NCBI RefSeq assembly: GCF_003470665.1
Contig: NZ_QRJZ01000001.1
Span: 137,401 to 201,400, forward strand
Direction: 5' to 3'
Origin: Collinsella sp. AM17-1
GTDB lineage: Bacteria > Actinomycetota > Coriobacteriia > Coriobacteriales > Coriobacteriaceae
DNA: 64,000 nucleotides
Both the position numbers and the translations under genes were made by a program. This document shows positions 33,850 through 42,810 of the stretch, in pieces (the stretch's first letter is position 1; every line of letters starts with the position of its first letter). Below the pieces are notes generated by a model that searched no databases, was not told where the DNA came from, and worked only from the letters and a program-made list of their open reading frames with translations.

Positions 33850-36337
33850 CGCCGTCCTCCCGGGCGCGCGCGAAGGCCTGGGCGCGCTTTATCTGCGCGA
33901 TCTCCTCGGGCTTTGTGTTGAACAGGTCGTAGAGCGCTCCCTTCGGGAAATCGTCCTTGATCGGGACGCGCGCGCCTCCCGCGACGAGCAGTCCCTCGCC
34001 GGCCTTGATCGAGTCGTCGATGTAGCCCTCTTCCTGGGCCGAGAGGGCGAGCAGGTCGACCCAGCTCTTGCGGTCGAGGTGGCTTTGCTTGTGCAGGAGC
34101 ACGAAGTCCGAGTTGAGCACCATGTTGCGGGCGTCCTCGTGCTCGAGCATGTAGGTGGAGTTCTGCGTGATGCCCGTGCAGATGAGGTTGAACTTGCGGC
34201 CCTCCGCCCAGAACTTCGAGAAGTAGCTGATGATCGCAGGGTGCCCGAAGAGGCTCTGCACTTCGTCTATGTAGAGCCATGTGGTCACGCCGCGCTCGAA
34301 GTTCGCGTACATGCGGTTGCGCACCGCCTCGAGCGCGGTGAGCATGCCGAAGACCCTCATGTTCTGCGAGAGGTCCTTGAAGTCGACGTTGGTGATGCGG
34401 TTCTCGAAGCCCACGTTGCTCTGGTGGTTGAAGAACGACAGGGCGCCCTTCACGTAGCGCTCGTAGCGCAGCGCGATGTCGCGAGCCTCGGGCTCCTCCT
34501 GCTCGAGGAGCAGCTCGTAGAAGTCGCCGAGCACGGGAAGCCTGCCCTTCTCCTCGCAGCGCAGGTACGCCAGCTCCACGCAGCGGCTGATGATGGACTT
34601 GTCCGCTTCGGGCAGTCCCTCGCGCCCCTCTGCCATGGTCGCGCTCGAGAGCGCCAGTATCGCGTCGATCTTGAAGGCAAGCTGCGCCTGGTTCGCCTTG
34701 TCGGCGACGTCCGAGAGGTCGAAGGGGTTCATGAACGTGTCGGTGTCCGGCGAGAAGCGTATACAGGTGCCGCCCGCGGGCTCCACCACCGGCGCGTACT
34801 CGCCTGCGGGGTCGAAGACTATCACCTCGTCGTCGGGGTACGCGAGTATCGTGTTCATGATCTCGCGTTTGACGCTGAAGCTCTTGCCCGACCCGGGTTT
34901 GCCGCAGACGAACCCCATGGGGCTCGCGAGCCGCTTGCGGTTCACGATGACGAGGTTGCCGGACTGCTTCGACTGCCCGTAGTATCCGCCGCCGGGCTGG
35001 TTGAGCTCCTGGGAGGCGAAGGGCATCTGTATGGCGATCTGTGCGGTGGTCATGTACCGCGACACCTCGACGTGGTTGAGCCCCAGGGGCAGGATGGAGT
35101 TCATGCCCTGGCGCTGGCGGTACGAAAGCGGCTCCACCTCTATGGAGCGCTGGCGGGCCGCCGCCATGATCTGGCGGGTCTGGTGGTCGAGGGCCTCTGC
35201 CGTGTCCGCGTAGGTGAACACGAGCCCCGTGTAGGTGAACAGGCGCTGGTTCTTGTTCTGGAGCTGGTCGAGGAGCTCTTCCGCCTCCTCCTTGGAGTGG
35301 GAGAGCTCAGGCGGGAGGATCGAGAAGTCGTAGCCCTTCTTCACCGCGCTCATCTGCTCGTCGATGACCTCCTTGTCCATCCAGGCGATGCGCTTCTTCA
35401 CGTATGAGACGGCCTGCGCCTTTCCCATGGGATGGACGTGCAGCGTGACGTTCAGGGGCATGGGAAGGTCGACGATGTTGGCGATGCAGTCGTCCTCGAG
35501 GTCGCTGCCGAAGCCGCGGAAGACCAGCACGCGGCACCACGTGCCGTCCGCGCGGTAGCAGTCGGGGCTGCCCCCGGGCTTGAAGTCGAGGACCTGCGGC
35601 GCGATGAGGTCCTTCGTGCGCAGCCCGCTCGACTGGGACAGTTTGTCCCACGAGAACGTGGACTCGGACCCCGGGCGCAGTTGGGACTGCACGAGCGAGA
35701 GCCTCTCGGCTCCGTCGAGCATGCGCGCCTCGCAGCGGATGCGCGCGAGCGTCTGCACGCAGTCGCCCCGTGCTCGGGCGAGCTTGGGAGCGGCGGCGTC
35801 CACGTCGTCTGCCCCCACGAGGAAGGTGAGGTAGCGGTGGCGGACGAGGTTCGAGACCCCCTCGCGCATCTTGTCGTTGAGGATGCGGTTATATTCCTCG
35901 ACGTACTCGTCCACGCGCGGGTCGCTCTTCTCGAAGAAGCGCTTGCGCCCGATCTCGCTTTTGGGGATGGGCGTGTTCGTGATGGTGAGCTGCACCGAGG
36001 TCTCCGACCCGAAGTAGTCGTAGAGCTCGCTCATCGCCGCGAACACCGACTGCTGGCTCTCCTCCCGGGCGGACTGGTAGCTGATGTCCCCGAACTCGAT
36101 GGTCTGGCTGAACAGGCCCTCCTCGACCTGCGCCGTCCCATCCTCGTACATCGCGTCGTAGCCGATCGCCGAGAGAACGTCTTTCGCCTCGGCGCGGGCG
36201 CGCCTCTTGCGGCGCGCCGCCTGCTCGAGGCGCTTCTCCTCCTCCTCGAGCTCGGATGCGCGGGCATGGGCCCCGCGGACGTGCCAGGCGCTACTGCGGG
36301 CGCCGGCCTTCTTCTTGTTCCTATCGCGGCGAAGCAT
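33842..36337 (-). CDS. virB4: VirB4/TrsE conjugation ATPase
   Basis: An 831-residue ATPase. Walker A GKPGSGKS lies around residue 480 and Walker B TWLYIDEVQSLFG near residue 690. The N-terminal 440 residues carry the usual VirB4 domain (FVRHRYLTFLVGAD, MPLNVTLHVHPM). It powers assembly of the type IV channel on the inner face of the membrane. The first 60 residues form a charged coiled coil. The start overlaps PrgI by 17 bases. Confidence 0.93.
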   Translation of the reverse strand: MLRRDRNKKKAGARSSAWHVRGAHARASELEEEEKRLEQAARRKRRARAEAKDVLSAIGYDAMYEDGTAQVEEGLFSQTIEFGDISYQSAREESQQSVFAAMSELYDYFGSETSVQLTITNTPIPKSEIGRKRFFEKSDPRVDEYVEEYNRILNDKMREGVSNLVRHRYLTFLVGADDVDAAAPKLARARGDCVQTLARIRCEARMLDGAERLSLVQSQLRPGSESTFSWDKLSQSSGLRTKDLIAPQVLDFKPGGSPDCYRADGTWCRVLVFRGFGSDLEDDCIANIVDLPMPLNVTLHVHPMGKAQAVSYVKKRIAWMDKEVIDEQMSAVKKGYDFSILPPELSHSKEEAEELLDQLQNKNQRLFTYTGLVFTYADTAEALDHQTRQIMAAARQRSIEVEPLSYRQRQGMNSILPLGLNHVEVSRYMTTAQIAIQMPFASQELNQPGGGYYGQSKQSGNLVIVNRKRLASPMGFVCGKPGSGKSFSVKREIMNTILAYPDDEVIVFDPAGEYAPVVEPAGGTCIRFSPDTDTFMNPFDLSDVADKANQAQLAFKIDAILALSSATMAEGREGLPEADKSIISRCVELAYLRCEEKGRLPVLGDFYELLLEQEEPEARDIALRYERYVKGALSFFNHQSNVGFENRITNVDFKDLSQNMRVFGMLTALEAVRNRMYANFERGVTTWLYIDEVQSLFGHPAIISYFSKFWAEGRKFNLICTGITQNSTYMLEHEDARNMVLNSDFVLLHKQSHLDRKSWVDLLALSAQEEGYIDDSIKAGEGLLVAGGARVPIKDDFPKGALYDLFNTKPEEIAQIKRAQAFARAREDGDA

Positions 36338-36728
36338 TCGCCTCCGCCCCCTTCCTTTTCGCCTTCCTCCTCGCCCTGCGCGTCGGGTGCCCCGGCGCAG
36401 GCGAGGCTTCGGCGCCTTCGAGCGCGGGGGTCGAGCGGTAGAGGATCCTCTGGTCCTCGAGCTGGAAGTCGAGCCAGAGCGGGATGAATTTCTCGAATTT
36501 CATGTGGTGGGGTCGCCAGAACCCCGCGAGCCAGAACGGCAGGGACGCGCACATGACGGGAAGGGCCGCGTCGCGCACCTCTATCCCGAACGCGAGCCGG
36601 CACAGCGCCGCGGCCCCGACAGCCGCGGCGAGGCCTCCCGCCAGGCACAGGAGCGTGCGCGCGGACAGCTTACCGACTATCTTCTCGGTGTATTCGCCGA
36701 TGTCCTTCTGGACTCTTACGGACAGCAT
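36321..36728 (-). CDS. PrgI-family membrane protein
   Basis: A 135-residue protein with two transmembrane segments (TLLCLAGGLAAAVGAAALCRLAFGI and LPVMCASLPFWLAGFW) after a short cytoplasmic N-terminus, and a basic tail. This is the PrgI/TcpE-type layout found directly before virB4 in Gram-positive conjugation operons. AGGAGCCGAGGAG precedes the ATG. Confidence 0.8.
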   Translation of the reverse strand: MLSVRVQKDIGEYTEKIVGKLSARTLLCLAGGLAAAVGAAALCRLAFGIEVRDAALPVMCASLPFWLAGFWRPHHMKFEKFIPLWLDFQLEDQRILYRSTPALEGAEASPAPGHPTRRARRKAKRKGAEANASPR

Positions 36729-36744
36729 CTCCTCGGCTCCTTTC

Positions 36745-36960
36745 CTAGGCGGGGAGCCACGAGGTGTCGAGCTGCCCGAAGTAGATGGCGGCGGCGATGA
36801 TGATCGCCCCGCCGGCGATGGTCGAGATCGCGCTCGCGATCTGCGCGCCGCCTTGCTGTTCTCGGATCGCCAATCCGAGCGAGACGGCGCCCCAGACGAT
36901 CAAGAACCCTCCGAGGAAGGTCACGCAGCCCGATACGAGCCCGATTATGTTCGAGAGCAC
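36745..36960 (-). CDS. Maff2/VirB2-like small membrane protein, GTG start
   Basis: A 71-residue protein that begins with GTG at 36960 behind AAAGGAGA. Two hydrophobic segments (IIGLVSGCVTFLGGFLIVWGAVSLGLAI and IASAISTIAGGAIIIAAAIYF) flank a short polar loop REQQGG. This pattern matches the Maff2 family, the probable VirB2/TrbC pilin-like subunit in related elements. It lies between TraG and PrgI, the expected position. The gene is masked by long overlapping frames in other phases. Confidence 0.75.
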   Translation of the reverse strand: MLSNIIGLVSGCVTFLGGFLIVWGAVSLGLAIREQQGGAQIASAISTIAGGAIIIAAAIYFGQLDTSWLPA

Positions 36961-37151
36961 TTCGTGTCTCCTTTCTTCGGTCCTGGGGACGGCCGCCTCC
37001 GTGTGGCCCGAGACGGCCGCCCCGGTTGGTACAATTGGTCTCGGAGCGCATCTCGCGCCCCTTTGCATCCGGGACGGCGCGCGGCGGGCTCGTGTGGAAG
37101 CTGGCCTCGCCGTGCATTTCCAGGGAGCTTCGGCTCCCGCCGTCCCAACTC
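36961..37151. other. gap between TraG and the Maff2-like gene
   Basis: 191 bases with no convincing gene. Minus-strand frames here are arginine/proline-rich shadows. Confidence 0.4.
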
Positions 37152-38984
37152 TCATCTCATGGGACCACCACCGCCTTTCCTCTCCAGGTACTCGAGAAAA
37201 TCGAAGCGCTCCTCGTGCCTCGCGCCCGCATGCCCGGGGTCTACCTCGGGGTAGGAGGGATGCTCCTCGATGCGGTACTTCGCCCCCTTCAGGGGGTAGG
37301 TCCCGCTGATGAGCACGATCGATTCGTCGCGCGGGAGCCTGCCCACCTCGTCGGGAGTCATGAGGTCGCGCTCGATGACGTTGTAGTTCTGGGTGGTGGA
37401 GCGGTTGGCGCCCCTCGAGTCGCTTTCCGTGAGCACCTTCACGGTCTGCTTGCCGATCATCTTCGAGACCATCTCGTTGGTCTCGGTCGACTTGCCGCCC
37501 AGGAAGACCACGGTGTCGCAGCAGTCGAGGATGGTCTTGGCGCCCTCCTTCTCGTAGGAGCGCTCGAGCTGGCTGGCCGACTGCAGGATGATGCTGAAAC
37601 TCACGTTGCGGGAGCGTGCGGTGGCGATGACGCGCTCGAAGTCGGGCACCGTGCCGATGTTGCCGAACTCGTCGAGCAGGAAGTGCACGGGACGCCTGAG
37701 GGCTCCGCCGAAGCGCCCGAGCGCCGTCTTGTAGAGCACGCTCGTCGCCTGCCACATGAGCAGCGCGAACAGGAAGTCGAAGGTCGAGTCGGAATCCGAC
37801 ATGCTCGCGAAGATCGCGTGCCTGCCCTCTCCCGACCCCAGCTCGTCGAGCGCCATCTCGTCGCGCGAGACCAGCTGGGACACCGCATCCACGGACAATG
37901 GCTTCAGGCGCACGTTGCAGCTGATGATGATCGATTTCAGGGTCTTTCCCGCCGCCACCTTGAAGGCGCGGTAGTTCGACAGGGCGAAGTCCTCGCCGGC
38001 GTCGTGGGGCTCGCCCACGCGCACCCATCCCCAGTCGCCCCCGTCGTCGAAGGGGCGCTCGCCCGTGGCGGCGCAGGGACGCATGCGCTCCATATACCGC
38101 ATGCCGGTCTCGAGCTCCTCGAAGATGAGGTCGAGCGGGCTCATGTACGACTCGTCCTCCTCGCGCGCCTCGGCGAGGCTCAAGAGGAGCATGAGCGAGT
38201 TGAGGTTCCGCTCCTCGGGGCGCGCGTGGTAGACGAGATAGGCCACCAGCGCGGTGTAGAGGAGCCTCTCCGAATTCTCCCAGAACGGGTCCGAGCCCTT
38301 GCGGTCGTCCGGCGTCGTGTTCTTGATGAGGCACTCGACGAAGACGAGGATGTCCGCCTGGTCTTCCACGTATGCGAGCGGGTTGTAGTGCATCGAGCGG
38401 GAGAAGTCGGTCGTGTCGAAGGTGCGTATGTCGTAGCCGGCGCCCTCTAGCATCCAGCCGACCTCGCCCAGGAGCGTGCCCTTGGGGTCGGTCACGAGGA
38501 AGTCGGCGTTCTTCTGCATGAGGTTGGGCTTGACGTAGTATCGTGTCTTGCCCGACCCCGGGCCGCCGAGCACGCATACGTTGCGGTTGCGGTCGTGCTT
38601 GAGGTCGAAGCGCCTCGGTTTGAGCGCCAGCGCGAAGTCCCTCGAGAGCAGGATGTTGTTCGAGGGGTCTTTGGAATCCATGAACGCGCGCCCTTCCTTG
38701 AGGGTCCCCCAGCGGGCGGAGCCGTGCTCCTCGCCCTGGCGGTGCGTGCCGGCCCGCACGAGGCTGCGCGCCCAGACGGCCCAGGGGATGCACGCCGCCA
38801 TGAGGCCCACCGCGAGCGCCATGGGATCTGCCGTGACGCCCGTCGCGGGAACTGCCGACAAAAGGGTGGCAGCGCCGCGCGAGGGAAACCCCGATGCGGC
38901 AGCCGCCGAGGCGGCTGCGTCTCCCGCAAGAAAGCAGGCGATGCTGGCGGCGCATGTGGCGAGCGCCTGGAGAGCCGGCCTCAT
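37152..38984 (-). CDS. type IV coupling protein TraG/VirD4
   Basis: A 610-residue protein. Two N-terminal membrane segments (residues 7..30 and 47..70) are followed by Walker A GGPGSGKT near residue 137 and Walker B FLLDEFGN near residue 438. TDPKGTLL and the late QSASQLERSYEKEGA box are typical of the family. It links the relaxosome to the transfer channel and pumps DNA. The ATG at 38984 overlaps the previous stop (ATGA); a longer frame to 39347 is not used. Confidence 0.94.
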   Translation of the reverse strand: MRPALQALATCAASIACFLAGDAAASAAAASGFPSRGAATLLSAVPATGVTADPMALAVGLMAACIPWAVWARSLVRAGTHRQGEEHGSARWGTLKEGRAFMDSKDPSNNILLSRDFALALKPRRFDLKHDRNRNVCVLGGPGSGKTRYYVKPNLMQKNADFLVTDPKGTLLGEVGWMLEGAGYDIRTFDTTDFSRSMHYNPLAYVEDQADILVFVECLIKNTTPDDRKGSDPFWENSERLLYTALVAYLVYHARPEERNLNSLMLLLSLAEAREEDESYMSPLDLIFEELETGMRYMERMRPCAATGERPFDDGGDWGWVRVGEPHDAGEDFALSNYRAFKVAAGKTLKSIIISCNVRLKPLSVDAVSQLVSRDEMALDELGSGEGRHAIFASMSDSDSTFDFLFALLMWQATSVLYKTALGRFGGALRRPVHFLLDEFGNIGTVPDFERVIATARSRNVSFSIILQSASQLERSYEKEGAKTILDCCDTVVFLGGKSTETNEMVSKMIGKQTVKVLTESDSRGANRSTTQNYNVIERDLMTPDEVGRLPRDESIVLISGTYPLKGAKYRIEEHPSYPEVDPGHAGARHEERFDFLEYLERKGGGGPMR

Positions 38985-39529
38985 TTCGCCCTCGTCTCCA
39001 CGCCGCGCGACACATCGCGCGATTTGCCCTTCGCCGCCTCGAGCCGCGAGGACGCCTCCTTGGCCCGTGCCGCCTTCTCCGCGATGGGCTCGTCCTTGGC
39101 TTGCGCCCGCATCCTGGAGAGCTCCTTTTCGGCGCGCTGCGCAGACGCGTGCGTGGCATCCTCGAGCTCCCTGAACGCCTCGTTCACCTCGGGCGCGTCC
39201 TCGACCATGAAGATGAGGTGCTCGCCTTCCGGCATGGACGCGAACTCGTGGCGGATTCCCTCGCGGTAGAGCTTCTCGTCGATGACCTGGCGGATGGTCT
39301 CGTACTCGGGCAGGCTCGTGAACTCGGAGAGGTCGAGCTTCGCCCATTCAGCCACGCCAAGATCGGCCTCTGCGCCTCCTTCGATCGCGTCATCGCCGCG
39401 GGCGCGCCTGAACGCCGAGGCGAGCCTCTCGCCGCTCGCCGTCATCGCGGACTCGCCGGCGTCCTGCCCGATGCGGATCATCCAGTCGACGAGCTTCTCG
39501 CCGGAGTCGTCGCCGAAGTCGTCTGTCAT
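38981..39529 (-). CDS. DUF3801/PcfB-like protein
   Basis: A 182-residue protein. The central part (LDLSEFTSLPEYETIRQVIDEKLYREGIRHEFASMPEGEHLIFMVEDAPEVNEAFRELE) is consistent with the DUF3801 fold of PcfB-type proteins, which sit directly before the coupling protein in Gram-positive conjugation systems and may recruit the relaxase. The C-terminus is a charged helix. It overlaps TraG by 4 bases. Confidence 0.6.
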   Translation of the reverse strand: MTDDFGDDSGEKLVDWMIRIGQDAGESAMTASGERLASAFRRARGDDAIEGGAEADLGVAEWAKLDLSEFTSLPEYETIRQVIDEKLYREGIRHEFASMPEGEHLIFMVEDAPEVNEAFRELEDATHASAQRAEKELSRMRAQAKDEPIAEKAARAKEASSRLEAAKGKSRDVSRGVETRAK

Positions 39530-39616
39530 TTCCTTGTCCTTTCCTCGGCTGGGACAAACTGTCCCAGCGCCTCCCGGTAAACGAAGAAGGCGGGATAGTC
39601 CCGCCTTCTCGGATGG

Positions 39617-40141
39617 TCAGCGAACCTCCGTCCGCGCGCTTCGCGCAGGCGGGTCCGCCGTCTTGTTCAGTTGTTGGATGGACTCCCGTGCGCGCCTCGC
39701 CGCACCGTCCAGTGGGAGCTGGGCCTTCATGTAGTCGAGGGACGAGCATTGCTCGGGAGTCGCGTAGTGCATGCAGTCGATGGCATGCTCGAATCTCGCC
39801 GGTTCCCGCACGATGCCGCCGAACGACCAGCTCTCGAACGCGATCCAACCTTCGTCGGTGCGCTTCAGCGTCCACCACTCGTCGCCGCCGTCGACCTGCT
39901 GTACGAACGCCAGGTCCTCGTACACGATGCCCTGGCGGATGGCCCAGTTTCCATGCGCGAAGAAGACGCGCAGCTCTTCCACGCTGCCCGCCTTCGCGAA
40001 CTCGTAGGGGTATTCCTCGAGATAGGGGTCGTCTTGCCAGGGATACCCGCCGCGCATGAGCCAGCCGTTCTCCTGGCACTTGGCGACGAGCTCTGCCGCG
40101 GTCTCGTCGTCGGCTCTCATGAATCTTGGGCTCTGCATCAC
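39617..40141 (-). CDS. hypothetical protein of the transfer operon
   Basis: A 174-residue acidic soluble protein with no domain I recognise. It contains several tryptophan-rich strands (DEWWTLKRTDEGWIAFESWSFGG) and a helical C-terminus. The start is GTG at 40141 or the adjacent ATG at 40138, behind GGAGG. It lies between the DnaC-like loader and the DUF3801 gene. Confidence 0.65.
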   Translation of the reverse strand: MMQSPRFMRADDETAAELVAKCQENGWLMRGGYPWQDDPYLEEYPYEFAKAGSVEELRVFFAHGNWAIRQGIVYEDLAFVQQVDGGDEWWTLKRTDEGWIAFESWSFGGIVREPARFEHAIDCMHYATPEQCSSLDYMKAQLPLDGAARRARESIQQLNKTADPPARSARTEVR

Positions 40142-40281
40142 GGCTGGTTCCTCCCATGCGTCCTGCGCCTTCGCGCTCGCGTCCGTCGAAAATCCTTTCT
40201 TCGATTTTCTCCGCGATCGCGCTCGGAGGAGCCGAGGCGGGCCCGTTCGAACCCGCTAAGCCCTTGCTGGAGAGGATTCTG

Positions 40282-41061
40282 TCACCCGCGGCGCCGACGG
40301 TCCGCCCTTCCGAGGTCGACGACCGTGCTCACCTGGCCTATCCGCGACGCTATCGCCTGTGCGCTTTCGCGCTCGCCGTTGCGCGACATCCTTCGCTCCA
40401 GGTCGCAGATCGCGTACTGGGAGGTGAAAACCGTCGGCAGCAGCCTCTCGTAGCGCTCGTTCAGGATCTGGAAGAGCGTCGTGAGAGCCCAGCTGTTCGC
40501 GTTTTCCTTGCCGAGGTCGTCGAGGACGAGCAGGTCTGCCCTGGAGAATCTCGCTATGCCCGCTCCCGACTTGCCGTCGTAGCTTCTCCTGATGGAATCG
40601 AGCATCGAGAGGGTCGTCGTGAAGACGACCGAGTAGCCGGCCCACACGAAGGACTTCGCGAGCGCGCTTGCCTCGTAGGTCTTGCCGGCGCCGACGCCCC
40701 CGAGAAAGTAGAGTCCCGTCCCGATGCCGGGCCGGTATGACTCGATGTAGCGGATGGATTTGGCGTTGGTGACCGATGCCCGCAGGTAGCGCTTCGGGAT
40801 GCCGGCTCGAAGGAGCTTCGATTCCTGTTCCTTGCGCTTGATGTTCTCCTGCTGTCTTTCCTGGTTCTCGCGGCTCGCCCGAGCCTCCTCGCAGTCGCAC
40901 TCCTTGCGGATCACCCATCTGATCACGCCGTCATACCCGACGATGCCGAGCTGTTCGAGCGACTTTCCGCAGTACTCGCAGGTGAGTTCGCCCTGCTCCC
41001 GGTACGGGACGCCCTCCTCGATGGCCTCCTCCAGCGTGTAGAAGTGAACTTCTCTTCCCAT
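40282..41061 (-). CDS. DnaC/IstB-like helicase-loader ATPase
   Basis: A 259-residue AAA+ protein. The N-terminal CEYCGKS...CDCEE cluster resembles a zinc finger. Walker A GGVGAGKT is near residue 131 and Walker B LLVLDDLG near residue 180. The arrangement fits DnaC-type loaders that bring the replicative helicase to an origin. It follows a replication-type HTH protein by 10 bases. Together they suggest autonomous replication of the excised circle. Confidence 0.82.
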   Translation of the reverse strand: MGREVHFYTLEEAIEEGVPYREQGELTCEYCGKSLEQLGIVGYDGVIRWVIRKECDCEEARASRENQERQQENIKRKEQESKLLRAGIPKRYLRASVTNAKSIRYIESYRPGIGTGLYFLGGVGAGKTYEASALAKSFVWAGYSVVFTTTLSMLDSIRRSYDGKSGAGIARFSRADLLVLDDLGKENANSWALTTLFQILNERYERLLPTVFTSQYAICDLERRMSRNGERESAQAIASRIGQVSTVVDLGRADRRRRG

Positions 41062-41071
41062 TGCGCGTTTC

Positions 41072-41587
41072 CTATCGCCAGTAGTCTTTTCCCTTTGGTA
41101 TCGGGTGCAGCTTCTTCACCCAGTCGCGTGAAGCTCCTTCACCAGTCGATGGTGAAGGAGCTTCACCATCTGGCATGTCGCATGGTGAACGTTCTTCACC
41201 ATGCGCCTCATCCGCGGTAGGAAGGAAGGCGTCGATGTCGATCCCGGCTGCCTCGGACACCCTCTTGAGGTCTGCCGCGTATGCCTTGCTCTTCCCGGAG
41301 AAGGCCCCGTCTTCATGGCGGATCTCCTTGATGAGGCCCTTGTCCGCCAGCTTGCCCACCGCCGTTATGACCGCGCGACGGGAGCTACCGAAGAACTCGG
41401 CGGTCTTGGCGCGGCTCTCGAAGAAAGGAAGCCCGTTGACGGTGAACCCGAAGATGCGGGCGAAGACGAGCAGCTCGAGGCCGGAAAGGCGAAGTGCCGA
41501 TCCCATGAAGGAGTAGACCTTCACGTAGCCGCGCGATGCGTGTCCAGGGCGCGAGTCGCCGCCTGCCCCTCTGTCCTCTTGCCCCAT
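41072..41587 (-). CDS. replication-initiator-like winged-helix protein
   Basis: A 171-residue protein. Residues 20..110 form a winged helix (LRLSGLELLVFARIFGFTVNGLPFFESRAKTAEFFGSSRRAVITAVGKLADKGLI) as in phage and plasmid replisome organizers. The C-terminal 50 residues are proline-rich and poorly conserved-looking. That part of the gene carries the inverted repeats at 41129..41204, so the origin may lie in the gene itself. AGGAGACACC precedes the ATG. Confidence 0.65.
   Translation of the reverse strand: MGQEDRGAGGDSRPGHASRGYVKVYSFMGSALRLSGLELLVFARIFGFTVNGLPFFESRAKTAEFFGSSRRAVITAVGKLADKGLIKEIRHEDGAFSGKSKAYAADLKRVSEAAGIDIDAFLPTADEAHGEERSPCDMPDGEAPSPSTGEGASRDWVKKLHPIPKGKDYWR
41114..41204. repeat. 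iteron-like hairpins inside the replication gene, candidate origin
   Basis: A 16-base inverted repeat (TGAAGCTCCTTCACCA at 41129..41144 and its complement at 41150..41165, loop GTCGA) and a 10-base one (GCATGGTGAA at 41180..41189, TTCACCATGC at 41195..41204). CTTCACC occurs four times in direct orientation (near 41114, 41138, 41161, 41194), and its complement GGTGAA twice. Origins inside rep genes are well known in theta plasmids. Confidence 0.6.
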
Positions 41588-41596
41588 CGGTGTCTC

Positions 41597-41839
41597 CTAC
41601 GAATTGTCGATTGAGCACTCCGCGACGTACTCGTTGATGTCATGCGCCGTGAAGCGGTACGTCGACCCGATGCGCACCGCCTTTATGCGCCCTTCCTGCA
41701 GGTAGCGGTAGATGGTGTGAGGATGGACCCCGAGATAGTCCGCCACCTGGCTGACCGTGTAGAGGGGTGTGAGCTCCTCGAGCCCGTTCGCCCCGCCGTC
41801 CCCTTTGCCCGAGCGCTGCATCTTCGTCTCCTTCCGCAT
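41597..41839 (-). CDS. excisionase-family helix-turn-helix protein
   Basis: An 80-residue protein with the MerR-like DNA-binding fold of the excisionase family (LYTVSQVADYLGVHPHTIYRYLQEGRIKAVRIGSTYRFTAHDINEYV). A GTG frame start at 41869 exists, but AAAGGAAACG before the ATG at 41839 is better. Despite the family name it need not be an excisionase; lying before replication genes it probably regulates them. Confidence 0.75.
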   Translation of the reverse strand: MRKETKMQRSGKGDGGANGLEELTPLYTVSQVADYLGVHPHTIYRYLQEGRIKAVRIGSTYRFTAHDINEYVAECSIDNS

Positions 41840-42048
41840 CGTTTCCTTTTCGTGAATATCGTTTGTCACCGTTGTGCAATCGTCGGTGTCGACGCCTTTT
41901 GTAGCATCTGGAAGAACATGCGCCGCCTGCGAGCCGTGCCCCGAAGCCCGCTAAAGCCCTGCAGCAGAGGAATACGAGAAAGGAGCGCCGGATTCGGCGC
42001 TCCTTTCAATGCCATCGAGCGAATCGCTGCCAGATGAAGCGGATGTGG

Positions 42049-42390
42049 CTATTCGCTGTCGTATTTCTCGCGACGGCGGTTCCGCGCCTCTTCGACCGCG
42101 CTCACCGTGTTCGTCTTCAGCCAGTCGATGAGCTCGTCCCTGAGCACGAGCGAGCCGCGCGCTCCGCCCTTGAAATGGCGGATGGGAAGCGGGTTGTTGT
42201 CGCGCGCCGCGAAGCTTCTGACTCGGTCGGGGCTGATGTGCAGCAGCCTGGCGACTTCCTCCACCGAGTAGACGTCCTCCGGAATGACGGGCTCCCGCAC
42301 GAGCTTCATCAGAAAATACGCCTGCGGCGAGGATCCCTTCGCGTTGCCGCCGCCTGCCGTCTCGATCGTGCCCTTCAAAACGCTGCCCAT
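42049..42390 (-). CDS. HTH DNA-binding protein at the head of the transfer operon
   Basis: A 113-residue protein with a MerR/excisionase-like helix-turn-helix (DVYSVEEVARLLHISPDRVRSFAARDNNPLPIRHFKGGARGSLVLRDELIDWL). GGAAGGGAACACC precedes the ATG. It is the first minus-strand gene of the long transfer operon, and the divergent gap upstream holds two hairpins. It probably regulates or initiates replication and transfer. A gap of about 200 bases separates it from the next gene. Confidence 0.7.
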   Translation of the reverse strand: MGSVLKGTIETAGGGNAKGSSPQAYFLMKLVREPVIPEDVYSVEEVARLLHISPDRVRSFAARDNNPLPIRHFKGGARGSLVLRDELIDWLKTNTVSAVEEARNRRREKYDSE

Positions 42391-42810
42391 GGTGTTCCCT
42401 TCCGGCGATCATCAGGGCAGCGCGAACCCCCGCATGCTCGCCTTTTTTTAAAAAGGGAGGCATGCGGACTCGCGCAATCCACAGCTTCTGTCGAATTCGC
42501 TTTATGGCGGCATATGGCACCTCCTCAACATCGTTGGAATCCTTGGTCGGGTCGGGGTGGAAGAATCGTCTTCCCTCTTGCAAGCAGATGTCGCGCCCAT
42601 CGTCGATGAACCGGAGCGGAACCGACGGGGCATGAGCCGCCTACAATCGCGCAAGAACAAAATACAGTGTTTTACCTGGCGTTTTTCTTGCCAAACCCTG
42701 TATTTAAATCTTACGTTCCCGGATTAATCCACACCAGATTCCGCCTTTGTCCTCCAATGGTTCACTTTTGGTTCATACTTACAAGTAGAAACTATTGGAG
42801 AGGAACAGGC
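42391..42810. other. divergent intergenic region with two cruciform-forming repeats
   Basis: About 420 bases without a gene. CCGCATGC/GCATGCGG with inner CCTTTTT/AAAAAGG lies at 42430..42467, and AAATACAG/CTGTATTT with inner TGGC/GCCA at 42660..42705. The second is just upstream of the promoter zone of the gene at 42811. Candidate origin or operators of the transfer operon. Confidence 0.45.

Noticed and set aside
33161..35407. Plus-strand open frame of 748 codons
   Set aside because: Antisense to the hydrolase and VirB4 genes, which have clear motifs.
36945..37148. 67-codon minus-strand frame between TraG and the Maff2-like gene
   Set aside because: Arg/Pro-rich composition, no ribosome-binding site, overlaps the start of the real Maff2-like gene in another phase.
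38985..39347. Upstream extension of the TraG frame
   Set aside because: It overlaps the DUF3801-like gene, and the membrane segments begin at the ATG at 38984.
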